The notes under the pieces were generated by a model. That model was not told the origin of the DNA, made no database searches, and was given only the letters and a program-made list of their open reading frames with translations. A stretch of 64,000 bases of DNA, from the NCBI RefSeq assembly GCF_001952935.1, contig NZ_CP018319.1, positions 434,001-498,000 on the forward strand. The letters run 5' to 3'. Positions 17,831 through 27,243 of the stretch are shown piece after piece. This DNA is from Pseudomonas frederiksbergensis (GTDB lineage Bacteria; Pseudomonadota; Gammaproteobacteria; Pseudomonadales; Pseudomonadaceae). The stretch's first letter is position 1. Each line of letters opens with the position of its first letter. A program made the translations under genes and the position numbers.

Positions 17831-18199
17831 TCAATGCAGAGTCGGCGGCTGAGCGTCAGGTACACCACTTCTCGGATCAAGATTTTCCCGCGCCTGATTC
17901 ACCAACAACTCGGTGACCGCCGCCAATTGCTGGATCGACAGCAGCAGCTGGCGGTTCGAACCTTCCAGTTTTCCGGCAAAACTCGCAATCAGCACATTCA
18001 GGGAGGCAAGGTTTTCGCAGGCCTGATTCAGCAGGGTCAGCGTGTCGACACCAGGCGCAACAGTGAAAACCTGCCGGGTCGTGGGGGTACGCCTGGGGCT
18101 TTGGGTAACGGCGCCTTTTGCGGTTTCACACGGCTTCGCGGGATTGAGTTGATCGGCATCGTTTGGGGTTTGCGATGGATGCTTGCTGATCTTTTTCAC
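17831..18199 (-). CDS. DUF6124-type small hypothetical protein
   Basis: A 122-residue protein from a GTG at 18199: AAGGAG lies 9 bp ahead and the start GTG-AAA-AAG copies that of the paralogue at 63541-63926, so the ATG at 18223 is less likely. The conserved core FTVAPGVDTLTLLNQACENL, then IQQLAAVTELLVNQARENL, marks the helical DUF6124/DUF3077-like family, abundant in fluorescent pseudomonads and without known role. Confidence 0.75.
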   Translation of the reverse strand: MKKISKHPSQTPNDADQLNPAKPCETAKGAVTQSPRRTPTTRQVFTVAPGVDTLTLLNQACENLASLNVLIASFAGKLEGSNRQLLLSIQQLAAVTELLVNQARENLDPRSGVPDAQPPTLH

Positions 18200-18421
18200 A
18201 GACGAGGCTCCTTTTTGTGCCATTGGTGTTTACGTCCCTGGATCCCCCAGTGTCGCGGATTCCCACGTCCGACCGCTATTTCGCGGTGGCTGACGAAGGC
18301 TAGCCGTGCTCTCTGACAGAAACCAGTTCATAAACACCGACAGGACTTGCAGGAAACTTCCGAGACCAATGGAAATCGGTACATCGCCCCCCGAAACACG
18401 CGATTTTTTTAGCCGCCGAGT

Positions 18422-18970
18422 TCAATCATCCGGCATTTCAGGCGGCTTGGCAGGCTTCGCCGGTTTGCCCGATTTTGCGCCTTTGGCGCCGTTGGCCGGT
18501 GCGGCTTCAGTGACCGGCGGCGGTGTCGGTACCGTGGCTTCTCGCTCTGTCGCCGGCAATTGGTCGACAGCGGCGAAAATCTCCTTCAGCTCGATCGTTC
18601 CCGATTGCTCAAGTTTCTTTTCCCCGTCCTTGCCCACCAGGATGACTTTGCTCTTGGCACCAGCCCCCAACTTGAGCGAACGGATCAATGCCGCCGTGTC
18701 TTGCGGCCCCAGGTCTTTGCCCTCGCGCTGGCCCATCAGATTAAGCACGGTGTACAGGACCATGTTTCGCTCGGTGAACCCCTTGCGATTGGCCGGTTCA
18801 TCCAGCGATTTTTTCAGACTGACCCACGTGGGATCGACCGTGCTCGGCGCGATGACAATCAACGGCCGGGACCTGCCCTTCTCCATGTCCAGCGGTGAGC
18901 CGTCATCGGCAGCGAGCAAGGGGCCGGCGAAAGCCAGCAGGGTAGTCAGGGTCAAAGACCTGATGAGCAT
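18422..18970 (-). CDS. Exported DUF4174-domain protein
   Basis: A 182-residue protein with a signal peptide (LTLTTLLAFAGPLLA) and a thioredoxin-like DUF4174 core (PLIVIAPSTVDPTW to KSKVILVGKDGEKKLEQ), followed by a Pro/Ala/Lys-rich tail with AKSGKPAKPAKPPEMPDD. The second ATG is preferred because GGAG directly abuts the first. The gap 18200-18421 holds no gene I can see. Periplasmic location is predicted; function unknown. Confidence 0.8.
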   Translation of the reverse strand: MLIRSLTLTTLLAFAGPLLAADDGSPLDMEKGRSRPLIVIAPSTVDPTWVSLKKSLDEPANRKGFTERNMVLYTVLNLMGQREGKDLGPQDTAALIRSLKLGAGAKSKVILVGKDGEKKLEQSGTIELKEIFAAVDQLPATEREATVPTPPPVTEAAPANGAKGAKSGKPAKPAKPPEMPDD

Positions 18971-19148
18971 GCGCATCTCCTTTTGATATCCACGCTCTAA
19001 TGATTGCGCATCGCGGCGTTCGTTCCGGGTGACGCACGCAATTATGTCTCGCCTGCCCCAAGCTTAGGTCAGGGCGGTCATTGCGCAACAGCCTGAGCTA
19101 ATCTCATAAATCAATAACATCGCCCTGATCCGCCGTGAGGACCTCTGC

Positions 19149-19517
19149 ATGAGCGCTCAGTTGAACCACACCATCGTCTGGTGTCGCGACAAGCAGACAT
19201 CAGCCAACTACCTGGCAGACATCCTCGGCCTGCCCAGCCCCGAACCCTTCGGCCCGATGCTGATCGTCAAGTTCGACAATGGCGTGTCGCTGGACTTCTA
19301 CGACAATGACCCGCCGATTGCCTCTCAGCACTACGCGTTTTTGATCGGCGACGAGGATTTCGATGCGGCCTTCGCCCGCCTGCAAGCCCGCCAGCAACCC
19401 TGGTGGGCCGACCCCAGCAAACAACGACCGAACGAGATCAGCGATTACGGCGGTGGCCGGCGGGTTTACTTCGATGACCCGGACGGGCATCTGCTGGAAA
19501 TTCTGACACGGCCCTGA
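19149..19517 (+). CDS. VOC/glyoxalase-fold protein
   Basis: A 122-residue vicinal-oxygen-chelate protein with one glyoxalase/bleomycin-resistance domain: LNHTIVWCRDKQTSANYLAD at the N-terminus and VYFDDPDGHLLEILTRP at the end, the latter carrying the usual metal-binding Glu. Substrate unknown; family members include dioxygenases, isomerases and drug-binding proteins. Confidence 0.85.
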   Translation: MSAQLNHTIVWCRDKQTSANYLADILGLPSPEPFGPMLIVKFDNGVSLDFYDNDPPIASQHYAFLIGDEDFDAAFARLQARQQPWWADPSKQRPNEISDYGGGRRVYFDDPDGHLLEILTRP

Positions 19518-19559
19518 GCGCGCCTGCCAAGCTGGTTTGTTTGTGCAACCGCGGCCCGA

Positions 19560-20345
19560 TCAAAAGGCCAGTTTGTACCCGATCAGCACCAGCATCGTGG
19601 CCAGGCAAGGTCGCAGCACTTCATCGGAGATGCGGCCAGTGAGGTGGCTGCCCAAGTAAATTCCCGGTAGCGAACCGATCAGCAAGTAACCCAATACGTG
19701 CCAATCCATGTTGCCCATGCTCGCATGGCCGAGGCCGGCCACCAGGGTCAGCGGTACGGCGTGCGCGATTTCCGTGCCCACCAGGCGGCGGGTCGGCAGC
19801 ATCGGATAGAGAATGAATAACGCAACGGTGCCCAGGGCGCCGGCGCCGATGGAGGTCAGGGCAACCATGGTGCCGAGGACCAGGCCAGTGATCACGGTCA
19901 GCGCATTCAAGCGATTGCCGCTGGGGTTGTAATGACCGCCCGCGCGTTTGTGGGCGAAATCGAGCAGGCGTTTCTTGAAGAAAATCGCCAGCGCCGTGGC
20001 AAACAGGACAAAGCCCAAGGCTTGTTTGATGACCGCGTTCATCGCCTCCGGGGACGTTTGCAAGGTGCTCAGGAACCACAACGTCAGCGCAACCGCCGGC
20101 ACGCTGCCGAGGGTCAACCAACCGGTGATGGCCCAGTCGATGTTCTTGTTCTTTCGATGAACCAGCACGCCACTGGACTTGGTGATCGCCGCGTACAGCA
20201 AATCCGTCCCCACTGCGGTGGCCGGATTGACACCGAACCACAACAGAATGGGGGTCATCAACGAACCGCCACCCACGCCTGTCATCCCGACAATAAAGCC
20301 GACCACCAGACCTGCCACGACTAAACCGAAATTACCGAATTCCAT
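19560..20345 (-). CDS. TauE/SafE family permease
   Basis: A 261-residue inner-membrane protein with eight hydrophobic segments and the two TauE/SafE repeats: GFIVGMTGVGGGSLMTPILL, then GVNPATAVGTDLLYAAITKS in the first, and VALTSIGAGALGTVALFILYP and GTEIAHAVPLT in the second. Such proteins export sulfite, sulfoacetate or related anions. I chose the ATG at 20345 over 20357 from family starts. Confidence 0.85.
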   Translation of the reverse strand: MEFGNFGLVVAGLVVGFIVGMTGVGGGSLMTPILLWFGVNPATAVGTDLLYAAITKSSGVLVHRKNKNIDWAITGWLTLGSVPAVALTLWFLSTLQTSPEAMNAVIKQALGFVLFATALAIFFKKRLLDFAHKRAGGHYNPSGNRLNALTVITGLVLGTMVALTSIGAGALGTVALFILYPMLPTRRLVGTEIAHAVPLTLVAGLGHASMGNMDWHVLGYLLIGSLPGIYLGSHLTGRISDEVLRPCLATMLVLIGYKLAF

Positions 20346-20455
20346 TAACACGCCCACAAAAACGCATGAAAAATCAGGCCCGCAGCATAGCGATTTTTCT
20401 TATAACCACTTATATCGATGCGAACTATCGTTATACCTAAAGCCCACACACGCTC

Positions 20456-20546
20456 CTGTGGGAGTGAGCCTGCTCGCGATGACGGACTCACAGCCAGCAT
20501 CATTGCTGAATGTTAAACCGCTATCGCGAGCAGGCTCACTCCCACA
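20456..20546. repeat. REP doublet (family A)
   Basis: Inverted GTGGGAGTGAGCCTGCTCGC copies with slightly decayed arms, in the gap between the permease start and the lipoprotein end. Confidence 0.88.
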
Positions 20547-20552
20547 AGGGGT

Positions 20553-21302
20553 TCACTGTACTGGCAAGAAATTGAGAAACAGCAAACTCTGCGCGTAATT
20601 CAAGCCGATCCGGCGGTAGCGCTCGTCCAGCATCTGCGTCAGCAGGTCCAGCCGGGCGACGATCTTGCCGAACTCCACGGCAAAACTCAGGTTGCTGCCC
20701 TCCTCCGAGATTTCGTTGGAAAACAGTAAAGGCTCGCCGTTCCTGTTTTGCCGCTGGCTGAGGATCCAGGTGGCTTTCTCGATGTTGCGGGCCGCATTGC
20801 TGACGAACGTGGGATTGATCGCATCCGTCATGTAGAACTCAAGCCGATTACCGTGAGCAGTGACGAGCATGCTGCCGATGGCATAGATGAAAGCACCGAC
20901 CCGGTCGCCGAGAAACTCCGGGCTCATGGCATAGCTCAGCGCTGCCAGGTCTTTTTTGCCTCCCAGGGTCGGCAGCGGCTGTTGCTGTTCGATGGCCATG
21001 CGCACTTGTTTGCCCGCGGTGCGGGCGTCAAGGAAGCCGGATTTTTTCAACTCGTCCGGGTTGCGCAGGTAGAGCTTGCTCATCAGCAGGTAGAGGCTGT
21101 CGAGGTTGTCGCGCATCGCCAGGGTCGCCATGCGGTCGACGCTGGTCTGGAGGAATTCCTGGGGTTTGCCTTCGCGGAACTGGTTGACGATATCGCTGCC
21201 CTGCTGCTGGCTGCACCCGGAGGCGGCGAGCATCGACAAGCAAGCCAACAGCAGGCAACGGCGGCGGATTCGCGGGGTGGTGCGGGGTAAAACTCGAGCC
21301 AT
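20553..21302 (-). CDS. Hypothetical lipoprotein
   Basis: A 249-residue protein with a lipoprotein signal: twin Arg-rich N-terminus, hydrophobic CLLLACLSMLAASGC with the lipobox Cys at residue 30. The rest is mostly helical, with no known catalytic motif. Ser at position +2 suggests outer-membrane targeting. Function unknown; it appears monocistronic. Confidence 0.75.
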   Translation of the reverse strand: MARVLPRTTPRIRRRCLLLACLSMLAASGCSQQQGSDIVNQFREGKPQEFLQTSVDRMATLAMRDNLDSLYLLMSKLYLRNPDELKKSGFLDARTAGKQVRMAIEQQQPLPTLGGKKDLAALSYAMSPEFLGDRVGAFIYAIGSMLVTAHGNRLEFYMTDAINPTFVSNAARNIEKATWILSQRQNRNGEPLLFSNEISEEGSNLSFAVEFGKIVARLDLLTQMLDERYRRIGLNYAQSLLFLNFLPVQ

Positions 21303-21437
21303 GGGTTATCGAACTTGGGCATGGGCCGGCGGTGGGGATTCGCCGCAGGCTGGCCAAGGATAGAGCCGTGAATCCTGGAAAAGTGCAGTGCCGACCGTCC
21401 GCAAGCGTTGGAACCCGTTAAGCGGCGCCATCAAATT

Positions 21438-21445
21438 AGTCATAC
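21438..21445. promoter_or_regulatory. Upstream AGTCATAC site before galM
   Basis: Reverse complement GTATGACT is found again inside the palindrome at 21510, in the opposite orientation; together they could form a looped operator pair. Confidence 0.35.
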
Positions 21446-21509
21446 TTTATAATTGCAACATCGCCTGCATAAGCTATAAATCCTTCCTTGCTCCTATTAA
21501 AAACCGATT

Positions 21510-21524
21510 AGTAGTATGACTACT
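21510..21524. promoter_or_regulatory. Palindrome AGTAGTATGACTACT before galM
   Basis: AGTAGT-ATG-ACTACT is a perfect 6+6 inverted repeat 31 bp before the galM start, in an AT-rich leader, and contains the GTATGAC core seen near the glucarate permease. It is a candidate GntR-type operator. Confidence 0.45.
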
Positions 21525-21555
21525 TTGTCAAAAACAATAAAAAGGAAGGTCAACC

Positions 21556-22704
21556 ATGCTTCAATCCCGATACCCGTTCTGCGCCCTTGGACTGTCTCTG
21601 ATGATCGCCACCCTCTCCGCCCAGGCCGCCGGCCTGTCCAGCGAACACAAGGCCTTTGGCAAAACCAATGACGGCACGCCCGTCGAGCAATACATTTTGC
21701 GCAACAGCCATGGCCTGACCGCCACGGTCATTACTTACGGCTGCATTTTGCAGTCGCTGAAAGTGCCGGACAAAAACGGCAAGTTCGACGACGTGGTGCT
21801 CGGTTTCGATGACGTGCAGGGCTACCAGAGCGGCACGGCGTATTTCGGTGCGACCATCGGGCGCTTCGGCAATCGCCTGGCCAACGGTGCTTTCGAACTG
21901 GACGGCAAGCGTTATCAGGTACCGCTCAACGACAGTTCCAATTCGCTGCACGGCGGCCCCCGGGGTTTTGACAAGCACGTCTGGAAAGCCCAACCGAGCA
22001 ACGGCAAGGATTCGGTCGGCGTGACCCTGACCTACCTGTCGGCAGACGGTGAAATGGGCTTCCCCGGCAACCTGAAAACCGAGGTGACCTACAGCCTCAA
22101 CGAGCAAAACGAGTTGCGCATCGACTACAAGGCTTCCACCGATAAAGCCACAGTGTTGAACCTGACCAATCACAGCTATTTCAACCTGGCCGGCGCCGGC
22201 AACGGTGATGTGCTGAAACAGCTCGCCACCCTGCACGCCAGCCATTACACGCCAGTCACCGGCAAGCTGATCCCGACCGGCGAACTGGCCCCGGTGGCTG
22301 GCACACCGATGGACTTCACCCAGCCGACCGCCATTGGCAAGCACATCAAAGCCGATCACCCACAGTTGAAATTCGCCGAACCGAAACAGGGCGGCTTCGA
22401 TTTCAACTGGGTGCTGAACGCCGCGGGTGATGTGGGCCAACTCGCCGCCGAGGTCAGCGATCCGCAATCCGGTCGGCGCTTGCAGCTCTACACCACCGAG
22501 CCTGGTGTGCAGTTCTACACCAGCAACTTCCTCGATGGTTCGGTCAAGGGCAAGGCTGGCAAGGTCTACCCGCACTGGGGCGCGTTCACGCTGGAGACCC
22601 AGCACTACCCGGATTCACCGAATCAGCCGAACTTCCCGTCCACGCGCCTGGACCCGGGCAAGACCTATGCCCAGAGCACGGTGATGAAGTTTTCTGCCAA
22701 CTAA
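21556..22704 (+). CDS. galM: Exported aldose 1-epimerase (GalM)
   Basis: A 382-residue mutarotase interconverting alpha and beta anomers of sugars. A signal peptide (LGLSLMIATLSAQAAG) places it in the periplasm, in contrast to cytosolic E. coli GalM. The family motifs are present: GATIGRFGNRLANG, NSLHGGPRGFDKH, TNHSYFNLAG with the catalytic His, and a C-terminal ETQHYPDSPNQPNFPS with the catalytic Glu. AAGGAAGG precedes the ATG. The neighbourhood does not tell its sugar; arabinose or galactose are plausible. Confidence 0.92.
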   Translation: MLQSRYPFCALGLSLMIATLSAQAAGLSSEHKAFGKTNDGTPVEQYILRNSHGLTATVITYGCILQSLKVPDKNGKFDDVVLGFDDVQGYQSGTAYFGATIGRFGNRLANGAFELDGKRYQVPLNDSSNSLHGGPRGFDKHVWKAQPSNGKDSVGVTLTYLSADGEMGFPGNLKTEVTYSLNEQNELRIDYKASTDKATVLNLTNHSYFNLAGAGNGDVLKQLATLHASHYTPVTGKLIPTGELAPVAGTPMDFTQPTAIGKHIKADHPQLKFAEPKQGGFDFNWVLNAAGDVGQLAAEVSDPQSGRRLQLYTTEPGVQFYTSNFLDGSVKGKAGKVYPHWGAFTLETQHYPDSPNQPNFPSTRLDPGKTYAQSTVMKFSAN

Positions 22705-22705
22705 C

Positions 22706-22725
22706 CCTGTGGCAGCTGCTACAGG
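22706..22725. repeat. Hairpin CCTGTGGCAGCTGCTACAGG after galM
   Basis: Near-perfect 20-bp palindrome directly after the galM stop. The same GTAGCAGC core occurs in the hairpin at 63183-63213, so this is a decayed copy of a repeat family; it may end transcription. Confidence 0.6.
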
Positions 22726-22796
22726 TCGATGGAACCACCGGGGTATTCTGTTGCCAACCGAAGGAGTACTCATCGATTCAAAATAAGGAGATTTGA

Positions 22797-23618
22797 ATGC
22801 GCACCCTCGAGCTGGCTGGCATCAATGTACCGGTGATCGGCCAAGGCACCTGGCGCATGGGCGAAGACCGTTCCCGGCACACCCAGGAAGTGGCGGCATT
22901 GCGCCTGGGTATCGAACTCGGCATGACCCTTATCGATACCGCTGAAATGTACGGCGAGGGCGGCGCTGAGGAAGTGGTCGGTGAAGCCATCACCGGCAGG
23001 CGTGATGAAGTGTTTCTGGTCAGCAAGGTGTACCCGCACAACGCCAGCCGCAAAGGGATTCCCCTGGCGTGCGAACGCAGCCTGCGGCGGCTGGATACCG
23101 ATTACATCGATCTCTACCTGCTGCACTGGCGCGGCCAGTACCCCCTCGAAGAAACGGTCGAAGCCTTCGAACGCCTGCGCGAAGAAGGCAAGATCGGTCG
23201 CTGGGGCGTTTCCAATTTTGATGTCGATGACCTAGAGGAACTGGCCTCACCGGCCTGTGCCACCAACCAGGTGCTCTACAACCTGGAAGAGCGCGGCATC
23301 GAGTTTGATCTGCTGCCCTGGAGCCGCCAGCATCGAATGCCGCTCATGGCCTACTGTCCGATCGGTCAGGGTGGGCCTATGCTGGACCATATAACGCTCA
23401 AGCAAATAGCCGCCCGTCACCGTGTGACGCCGGCCCAAGTAGCGCTGGCATGGATGCTGCGTAACGAAGGCGTGATCGCCATCCCCAAAGCGGTCCGCCC
23501 CGAGCACCTGCAACTCAATGCGCAAGCGGCGCAATTGCAACTGGAGGCTGGGGATCTGGAGGCGCTGGAACAGGCGTTTCGCGCGCCACAACGCAAACAG
23601 CGGTTGGCCATGGTCTGA
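22797..23618 (+). CDS. Aldo/keto reductase
   Basis: A 273-residue NADPH-dependent aldo/keto reductase of the DkgA/YeaE type. The catalytic tetrad is visible: Asp and Tyr in LIDTAEMYGEGGAEE, Lys in FLVSKVYPHNAS and His in YLLHWRG. The C-terminal part has the NADP-binding AIPKAVRPEHL. AAGGAG precedes the ATG. It is followed by a DUF1810 gene 29 bp downstream on the same strand. Physiological substrate unknown. Confidence 0.9.
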   Translation: MRTLELAGINVPVIGQGTWRMGEDRSRHTQEVAALRLGIELGMTLIDTAEMYGEGGAEEVVGEAITGRRDEVFLVSKVYPHNASRKGIPLACERSLRRLDTDYIDLYLLHWRGQYPLEETVEAFERLREEGKIGRWGVSNFDVDDLEELASPACATNQVLYNLEERGIEFDLLPWSRQHRMPLMAYCPIGQGGPMLDHITLKQIAARHRVTPAQVALAWMLRNEGVIAIPKAVRPEHLQLNAQAAQLQLEAGDLEALEQAFRAPQRKQRLAMV

Positions 23619-23647
23619 GCCATCGCAGTCTGTCAGAGGGCTTCGGC

Positions 23648-24118
23648 ATGAGAAGCACTGATCAGGACGATTCCTTTAATCTGCAACGCTTTATCCAGGC
23701 ACAGGACCCGGTGTACAAACGGGTCCAGGCCGAGCTGAACGCCGGCCACAAGCGCAGTCACTGGATGTGGTTCATCTTTCCGCAATTCGCAGGGTTGGGC
23801 GGCAGCGAGATGTCCCGCCACTTTGCCATTCGTTCCAAAGAGGAAGCTGCGGCGTACCTCAATCATCCACTGCTGGGCTCACGGTTGCACACCTGCACGC
23901 AAATGGTGCTGAACATCGAAAAAAGCTCGGTCGCCAGCATATTCGGCCATCCCGACGATCTCAAGTTTCACTCTTCCATGACACTGTTCGCCCAGGTTGC
24001 CGGCGCCAACAGCGACTTTCATCAAGCACTGGACCAGTATTTCCACGGCATCCTGGATGACTGGACGTTGTTGCTGCTGGACTCAAAACAGGCCCAGTTG
24101 CCCACCAATCAACGTTGA
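23648..24118 (+). CDS. DUF1810 family protein
   Basis: A 156-residue protein with the DUF1810 hallmark [20 protein letters not shown], followed by [15 protein letters not shown] and SSMTLFAQV. The function is unknown. The 3' end overlaps the 3' end of the convergent polB by 36 bp, so both stop codons lie within the other gene. Confidence 0.85.
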   Translation: MRSTDQDDSFNLQRFIQAQDPVYKRVQAELNAGHKRSHWMWFIFPQFAGLGGSEMSRHFAIRSKEEAAAYLNHPLLGSRLHTCTQMVLNIEKSSVASIFGHPDDLKFHSSMTLFAQVAGANSDFHQALDQYFHGILDDWTLLLLDSKQAQLPTNQR

Positions 24119-26446
24119 AAAGTCGTCGTCCACGAAGGGCAGAATGGCGTCCGCCACCGGTTGCAGTTGGCGGGTGACATAGTGGTCGTAGTCGATGGGC
24201 GCGCTGCGGATTTCCAGCGGCTCGGGCCCGGCGACGGTGATCACGTAACTGATCCAGCCACCGTTCTGGTATTGCCGCGGACGGCCCTGCAGGTCGTTGT
24301 ACTCATCGGCAATCCGCGCGGCACGCACGTGGGGCGGCACGTTGCGCTGATAGTCATCGAGGGTGCGGCGCAGGCGCTTGCGGTAGATCAGGCGATCGTC
24401 GAACTCCCCCGCCAAGGTCTTGCGCACGTAGTCGCGCACATACTCCTGATAGGGTTTGCGATTGAAGATGCGCAGGTACAGCTCCTGCTGGAATTGCCGG
24501 GCCAGCGGCGACCAGTCGGTGCGCACGGTTTCCAGGCCTTTGTAGACCATTTCGTCGGTGCCATCGGCGCGGGTCACAAGCCCGGCATAACGCTTCTTGC
24601 TGCCCTCCTCGGCGCCACGAATGGTCGGCATCAGAAAGCGCTTGTAGTGGGTTTCGAACTGCAACTCCAACGCACTTTCCAGACCGTATTGCTGCTGCAC
24701 ATGCTCGCGCCACCACTGGTTGACGTGATCCACCAGCGCGTGGCCGATCTGTGCGGCTTCTTGCTGACCGTGGGCACGACGCAGCCAGACGAAGGTCGAG
24801 TCGGTGTCGCCGTAAATCACCGTGTGGCCCTGGGCTTCGATCAGCTGTCGCGTACGCAGCATGATTTCGTGACCGCGCAGCGTGATGGACGAGGCGAGGC
24901 GTGTGTCGAAGAAGCGGCAACCGCTGGAACCGAGCACGCCGTAAAAGGCGTTCATGATGATTTTCAGGGCCTGGGACAGGGGCGCGTTATGTTCGCGCTT
25001 GGCGGTTTCACGCCCTTCGGCGACCCGGGCGACGATGGCGGGCAGGCAATGCCGGGTTCTGGAAAAACGCGCACCGCGAAAGCCTGGCACCGACTCGCTG
25101 TCATCCGGATGTTTGAGCCCCTCGATCAAGCCCACCGGGTCGATGAGAAAGGTACGGATGATCGACGGATAGAGGCTTTTGTAGTCGAGCACCAGCACCG
25201 ATTCGTACAGGCCCGGTTGCGAGTCCATGACAAACCCGCCGGGGCTGGCTTGCGCAGGTTTGTTCCCAAGGTTCGGCGCGACGAAACCCTGGCGGTGCAT
25301 CAGCGGCATGTACAGGTGCGTGAACGCAGCCACCGAGCCGCCGCTGCGATCCGCCGGCAAACCGGTGACGCTGGCCCGTTCCAGCAGAAAGGTCAGCAGC
25401 TCGGTCTTGGCGAAAATCCGCGTTACCAGCTCGCAGTCTTTGAGGTTGTACTTGGCCAGGGCCGGTTTGTTCTCGGCGAACATGCGGTTGATTTCGTCCA
25501 TGCGCTGGTACGGGTTGTCGATCGACTTGCCCTCGCCAAGCAGGGTTTGCGCGACGTTTTCCAGACTGAACGAGGGGAAACTCCAGGTCGCCGAACGCAG
25601 GGATTCGATGCCGTCGATGATCAGCCGGCCCGCGGCCGAGGCGAAGTAATGGGTGCGGCTACCGTGTTCGCGCCACTGCATTTCTTCGCCGCCACGCCCC
25701 AGTTTCAGCGGCACCGCCAGGCGCCGGGCGTGTTCGTGGAGCACGCGCAGGTCGAACTGCACGACGTTCCAGCCGATGATCGCGTCGGGATCATGGCGGG
25801 CGAACCATTCGTTGAGCTTTTTCAGCAGCAGGGTTCGGGAATCGCAGTATTCGAGCTGGAAATCCACCTCGCTGTCGTCGCCATTGGGCGGACCGAGCAT
25901 GTAGACCTGGCGCTCGCCGCAGCCTTCCAGGGCAATGGAGTACAGCTCACCCTGAGCGGTGGTTTCGATGTCCAGGGAGACCAGCCTGAGGCTAGGGCGA
26001 TAGTCGGGGTCGGGTTTCATCTGGGCATCGAGCAGCAGGCCCTCGGCGTTCGGCGTGCCACTGAACCGGGCCGGCGCGGTGATGAAACGCTCCATCATGT
26101 AGCGTTCCGGCGGGCGCACATCGGCTTCGAACACGTCGACGCCGGCCTTGCGCAGTGCGGTTTCAAGACGCATCAGTTGACCGTGCTGCTGGCAGTACAG
26201 ACCGAGTACCGGGCGGTGTTCGAAATCCAGTAACGCCAACGGCCGCAGCTCGACGTTCTTTTCGCCGCGCAGCAGCGTTTCGGCCTGCTCGCGCTGGGCA
26301 GCGGGGATGAACGCCACCGAGGGTTGATGAGGCAGGCGGATCCGCTGGGGACCGGTGTCGGTCGCCAGCCAGAACTCGACTTCCGTACCGGCCGGGGTAT
26401 CGCGCCAATGCCGGGTCAGGACGAAGCCCCGCTGTAAATCCACCAC
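24083..26446 (-). CDS. polB: DNA polymerase II (family B)
   Basis: A 787-residue family-B polymerase with proofreading exonuclease, involved in SOS-related replication restart (E. coli PolB 783 aa). The exonuclease part has LVSLDIETT (Exo I) and GWNVVQFDL (Exo II); the polymerase part has motif [10 protein letters not shown], motif [10 protein letters not shown] with KIIMNAFY, and motif C YGDTDSTF. The GTG at 26446 has AGAGG 5 bp ahead and gives the usual length; an in-frame TTG at 26476 adds ten residues. No LexA-like CTGTatataACAG was found upstream. Confidence 0.95.
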   Translation of the reverse strand: MVDLQRGFVLTRHWRDTPAGTEVEFWLATDTGPQRIRLPHQPSVAFIPAAQREQAETLLRGEKNVELRPLALLDFEHRPVLGLYCQQHGQLMRLETALRKAGVDVFEADVRPPERYMMERFITAPARFSGTPNAEGLLLDAQMKPDPDYRPSLRLVSLDIETTAQGELYSIALEGCGERQVYMLGPPNGDDSEVDFQLEYCDSRTLLLKKLNEWFARHDPDAIIGWNVVQFDLRVLHEHARRLAVPLKLGRGGEEMQWREHGSRTHYFASAAGRLIIDGIESLRSATWSFPSFSLENVAQTLLGEGKSIDNPYQRMDEINRMFAENKPALAKYNLKDCELVTRIFAKTELLTFLLERASVTGLPADRSGGSVAAFTHLYMPLMHRQGFVAPNLGNKPAQASPGGFVMDSQPGLYESVLVLDYKSLYPSIIRTFLIDPVGLIEGLKHPDDSESVPGFRGARFSRTRHCLPAIVARVAEGRETAKREHNAPLSQALKIIMNAFYGVLGSSGCRFFDTRLASSITLRGHEIMLRTRQLIEAQGHTVIYGDTDSTFVWLRRAHGQQEAAQIGHALVDHVNQWWREHVQQQYGLESALELQFETHYKRFLMPTIRGAEEGSKKRYAGLVTRADGTDEMVYKGLETVRTDWSPLARQFQQELYLRIFNRKPYQEYVRDYVRKTLAGEFDDRLIYRKRLRRTLDDYQRNVPPHVRAARIADEYNDLQGRPRQYQNGGWISYVITVAGPEPLEIRSAPIDYDHYVTRQLQPVADAILPFVDDDFSTLIGGQLGLF

Positions 26447-26527
26447 TGCAACCTCTAGATTTGATTCAAGGCGCAATTCTACGCGTCATCGAAGGCGATA
26501 GCCCTCTCTGCGAGGTGGATGCAATCC

Positions 26528-26634
26528 CTGTGGGAGCGGCGGTGCGGCGATCCGACTTGCTCGCGAAAGCGGTGTATCAGTCGACACCTGTATTGGCTGA
26601 CCCGCGGTCTTCGCGAGCAGGCTCACTCCCACAT
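26528..26634. repeat. REP doublet with enlarged left arm (family A variant)
   Basis: The left unit has CGGTGCGGCGATCCGA inserted between GTGGGAGCGG and CTTGCTCGCG; the right unit is normal. The same insert occurs at 40868. It fills much of the 355-bp gap 26447-26801; the rest is the promoter of the CBS gene, with no other gene. Confidence 0.85.
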
Positions 26635-26801
26635 GGATCGAGTCAGCCCATGGATCAATGAATAACAGTGGAAAACTTCAGGTTTACCGAATAAAAACCT
26701 CTGAATGGCGTTTTTTGAGCGTTATCTGCCGCTTTCTGCCTTGCCCTCAGCGCCGGTGTCTACGATTCTTCAAGGACAACGACAACACCTGAGAAACTGC
26801 C

Positions 26802-27242
26802 ATGAAAACCGTCGCCCAACTGCTGAAGTTAAAGGCTGAACAGAATCATGAGGTCCACACCATTGCACCGCATCAAATGGTGCTGGAAGCCCTGATGGTC
26901 ATGGCCGCCAAAAACGTCGGCGCCTTGCCGGTCCTGAGAAATGGCGAGGTCGTCGGCATCATCAGCGAGCGTGACTATGCGCGCAAACTCGTGCTCAAGG
27001 GCCGCTCCTCCGTCGGTACACCGGTCGAAGACATCATGGTGTCGCCGGTGATCACCGTGGACACCCGTCAAACCGTCGAAACCTGCATGGGCATCATGTC
27101 CGACAAACGCCTGCGCCACTTGCCGGTGGTGGAAAACGGCCAGTTGATCGGTTTGCTGTCGATTGGCGACCTGGTCAAGGAAGCCATCGCCGAACAGGCT
27201 GAATTGATTCGCCAGCTGGAGCAGTACATCCGCGGCGAATAG
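26802..27242 (+). CDS. CBS-domain pair protein
   Basis: A 146-residue protein made of two CBS domains (residues about 10-65 and 75-130; GVIISERDYARK-like and GLLSIGDLVKEAI endings are visible). Such stand-alone pairs bind adenosine nucleotides and regulate partner enzymes or channels; the partner is unknown. It is convergent with the GST gene, leaving only a few bases. Confidence 0.88.
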   Translation: MKTVAQLLKLKAEQNHEVHTIAPHQMVLEALMVMAAKNVGALPVLRNGEVVGIISERDYARKLVLKGRSSVGTPVEDIMVSPVITVDTRQTVETCMGIMSDKRLRHLPVVENGQLIGLLSIGDLVKEAIAEQAELIRQLEQYIRGE

Positions 27243-27243
27243 A

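Noticed and set aside
24161..26233. 690-codon open frame on the plus strand
   Set aside because: It is antisense to polB, whose motifs and length are unmistakable; long antisense frames are common in GC-rich DNA.
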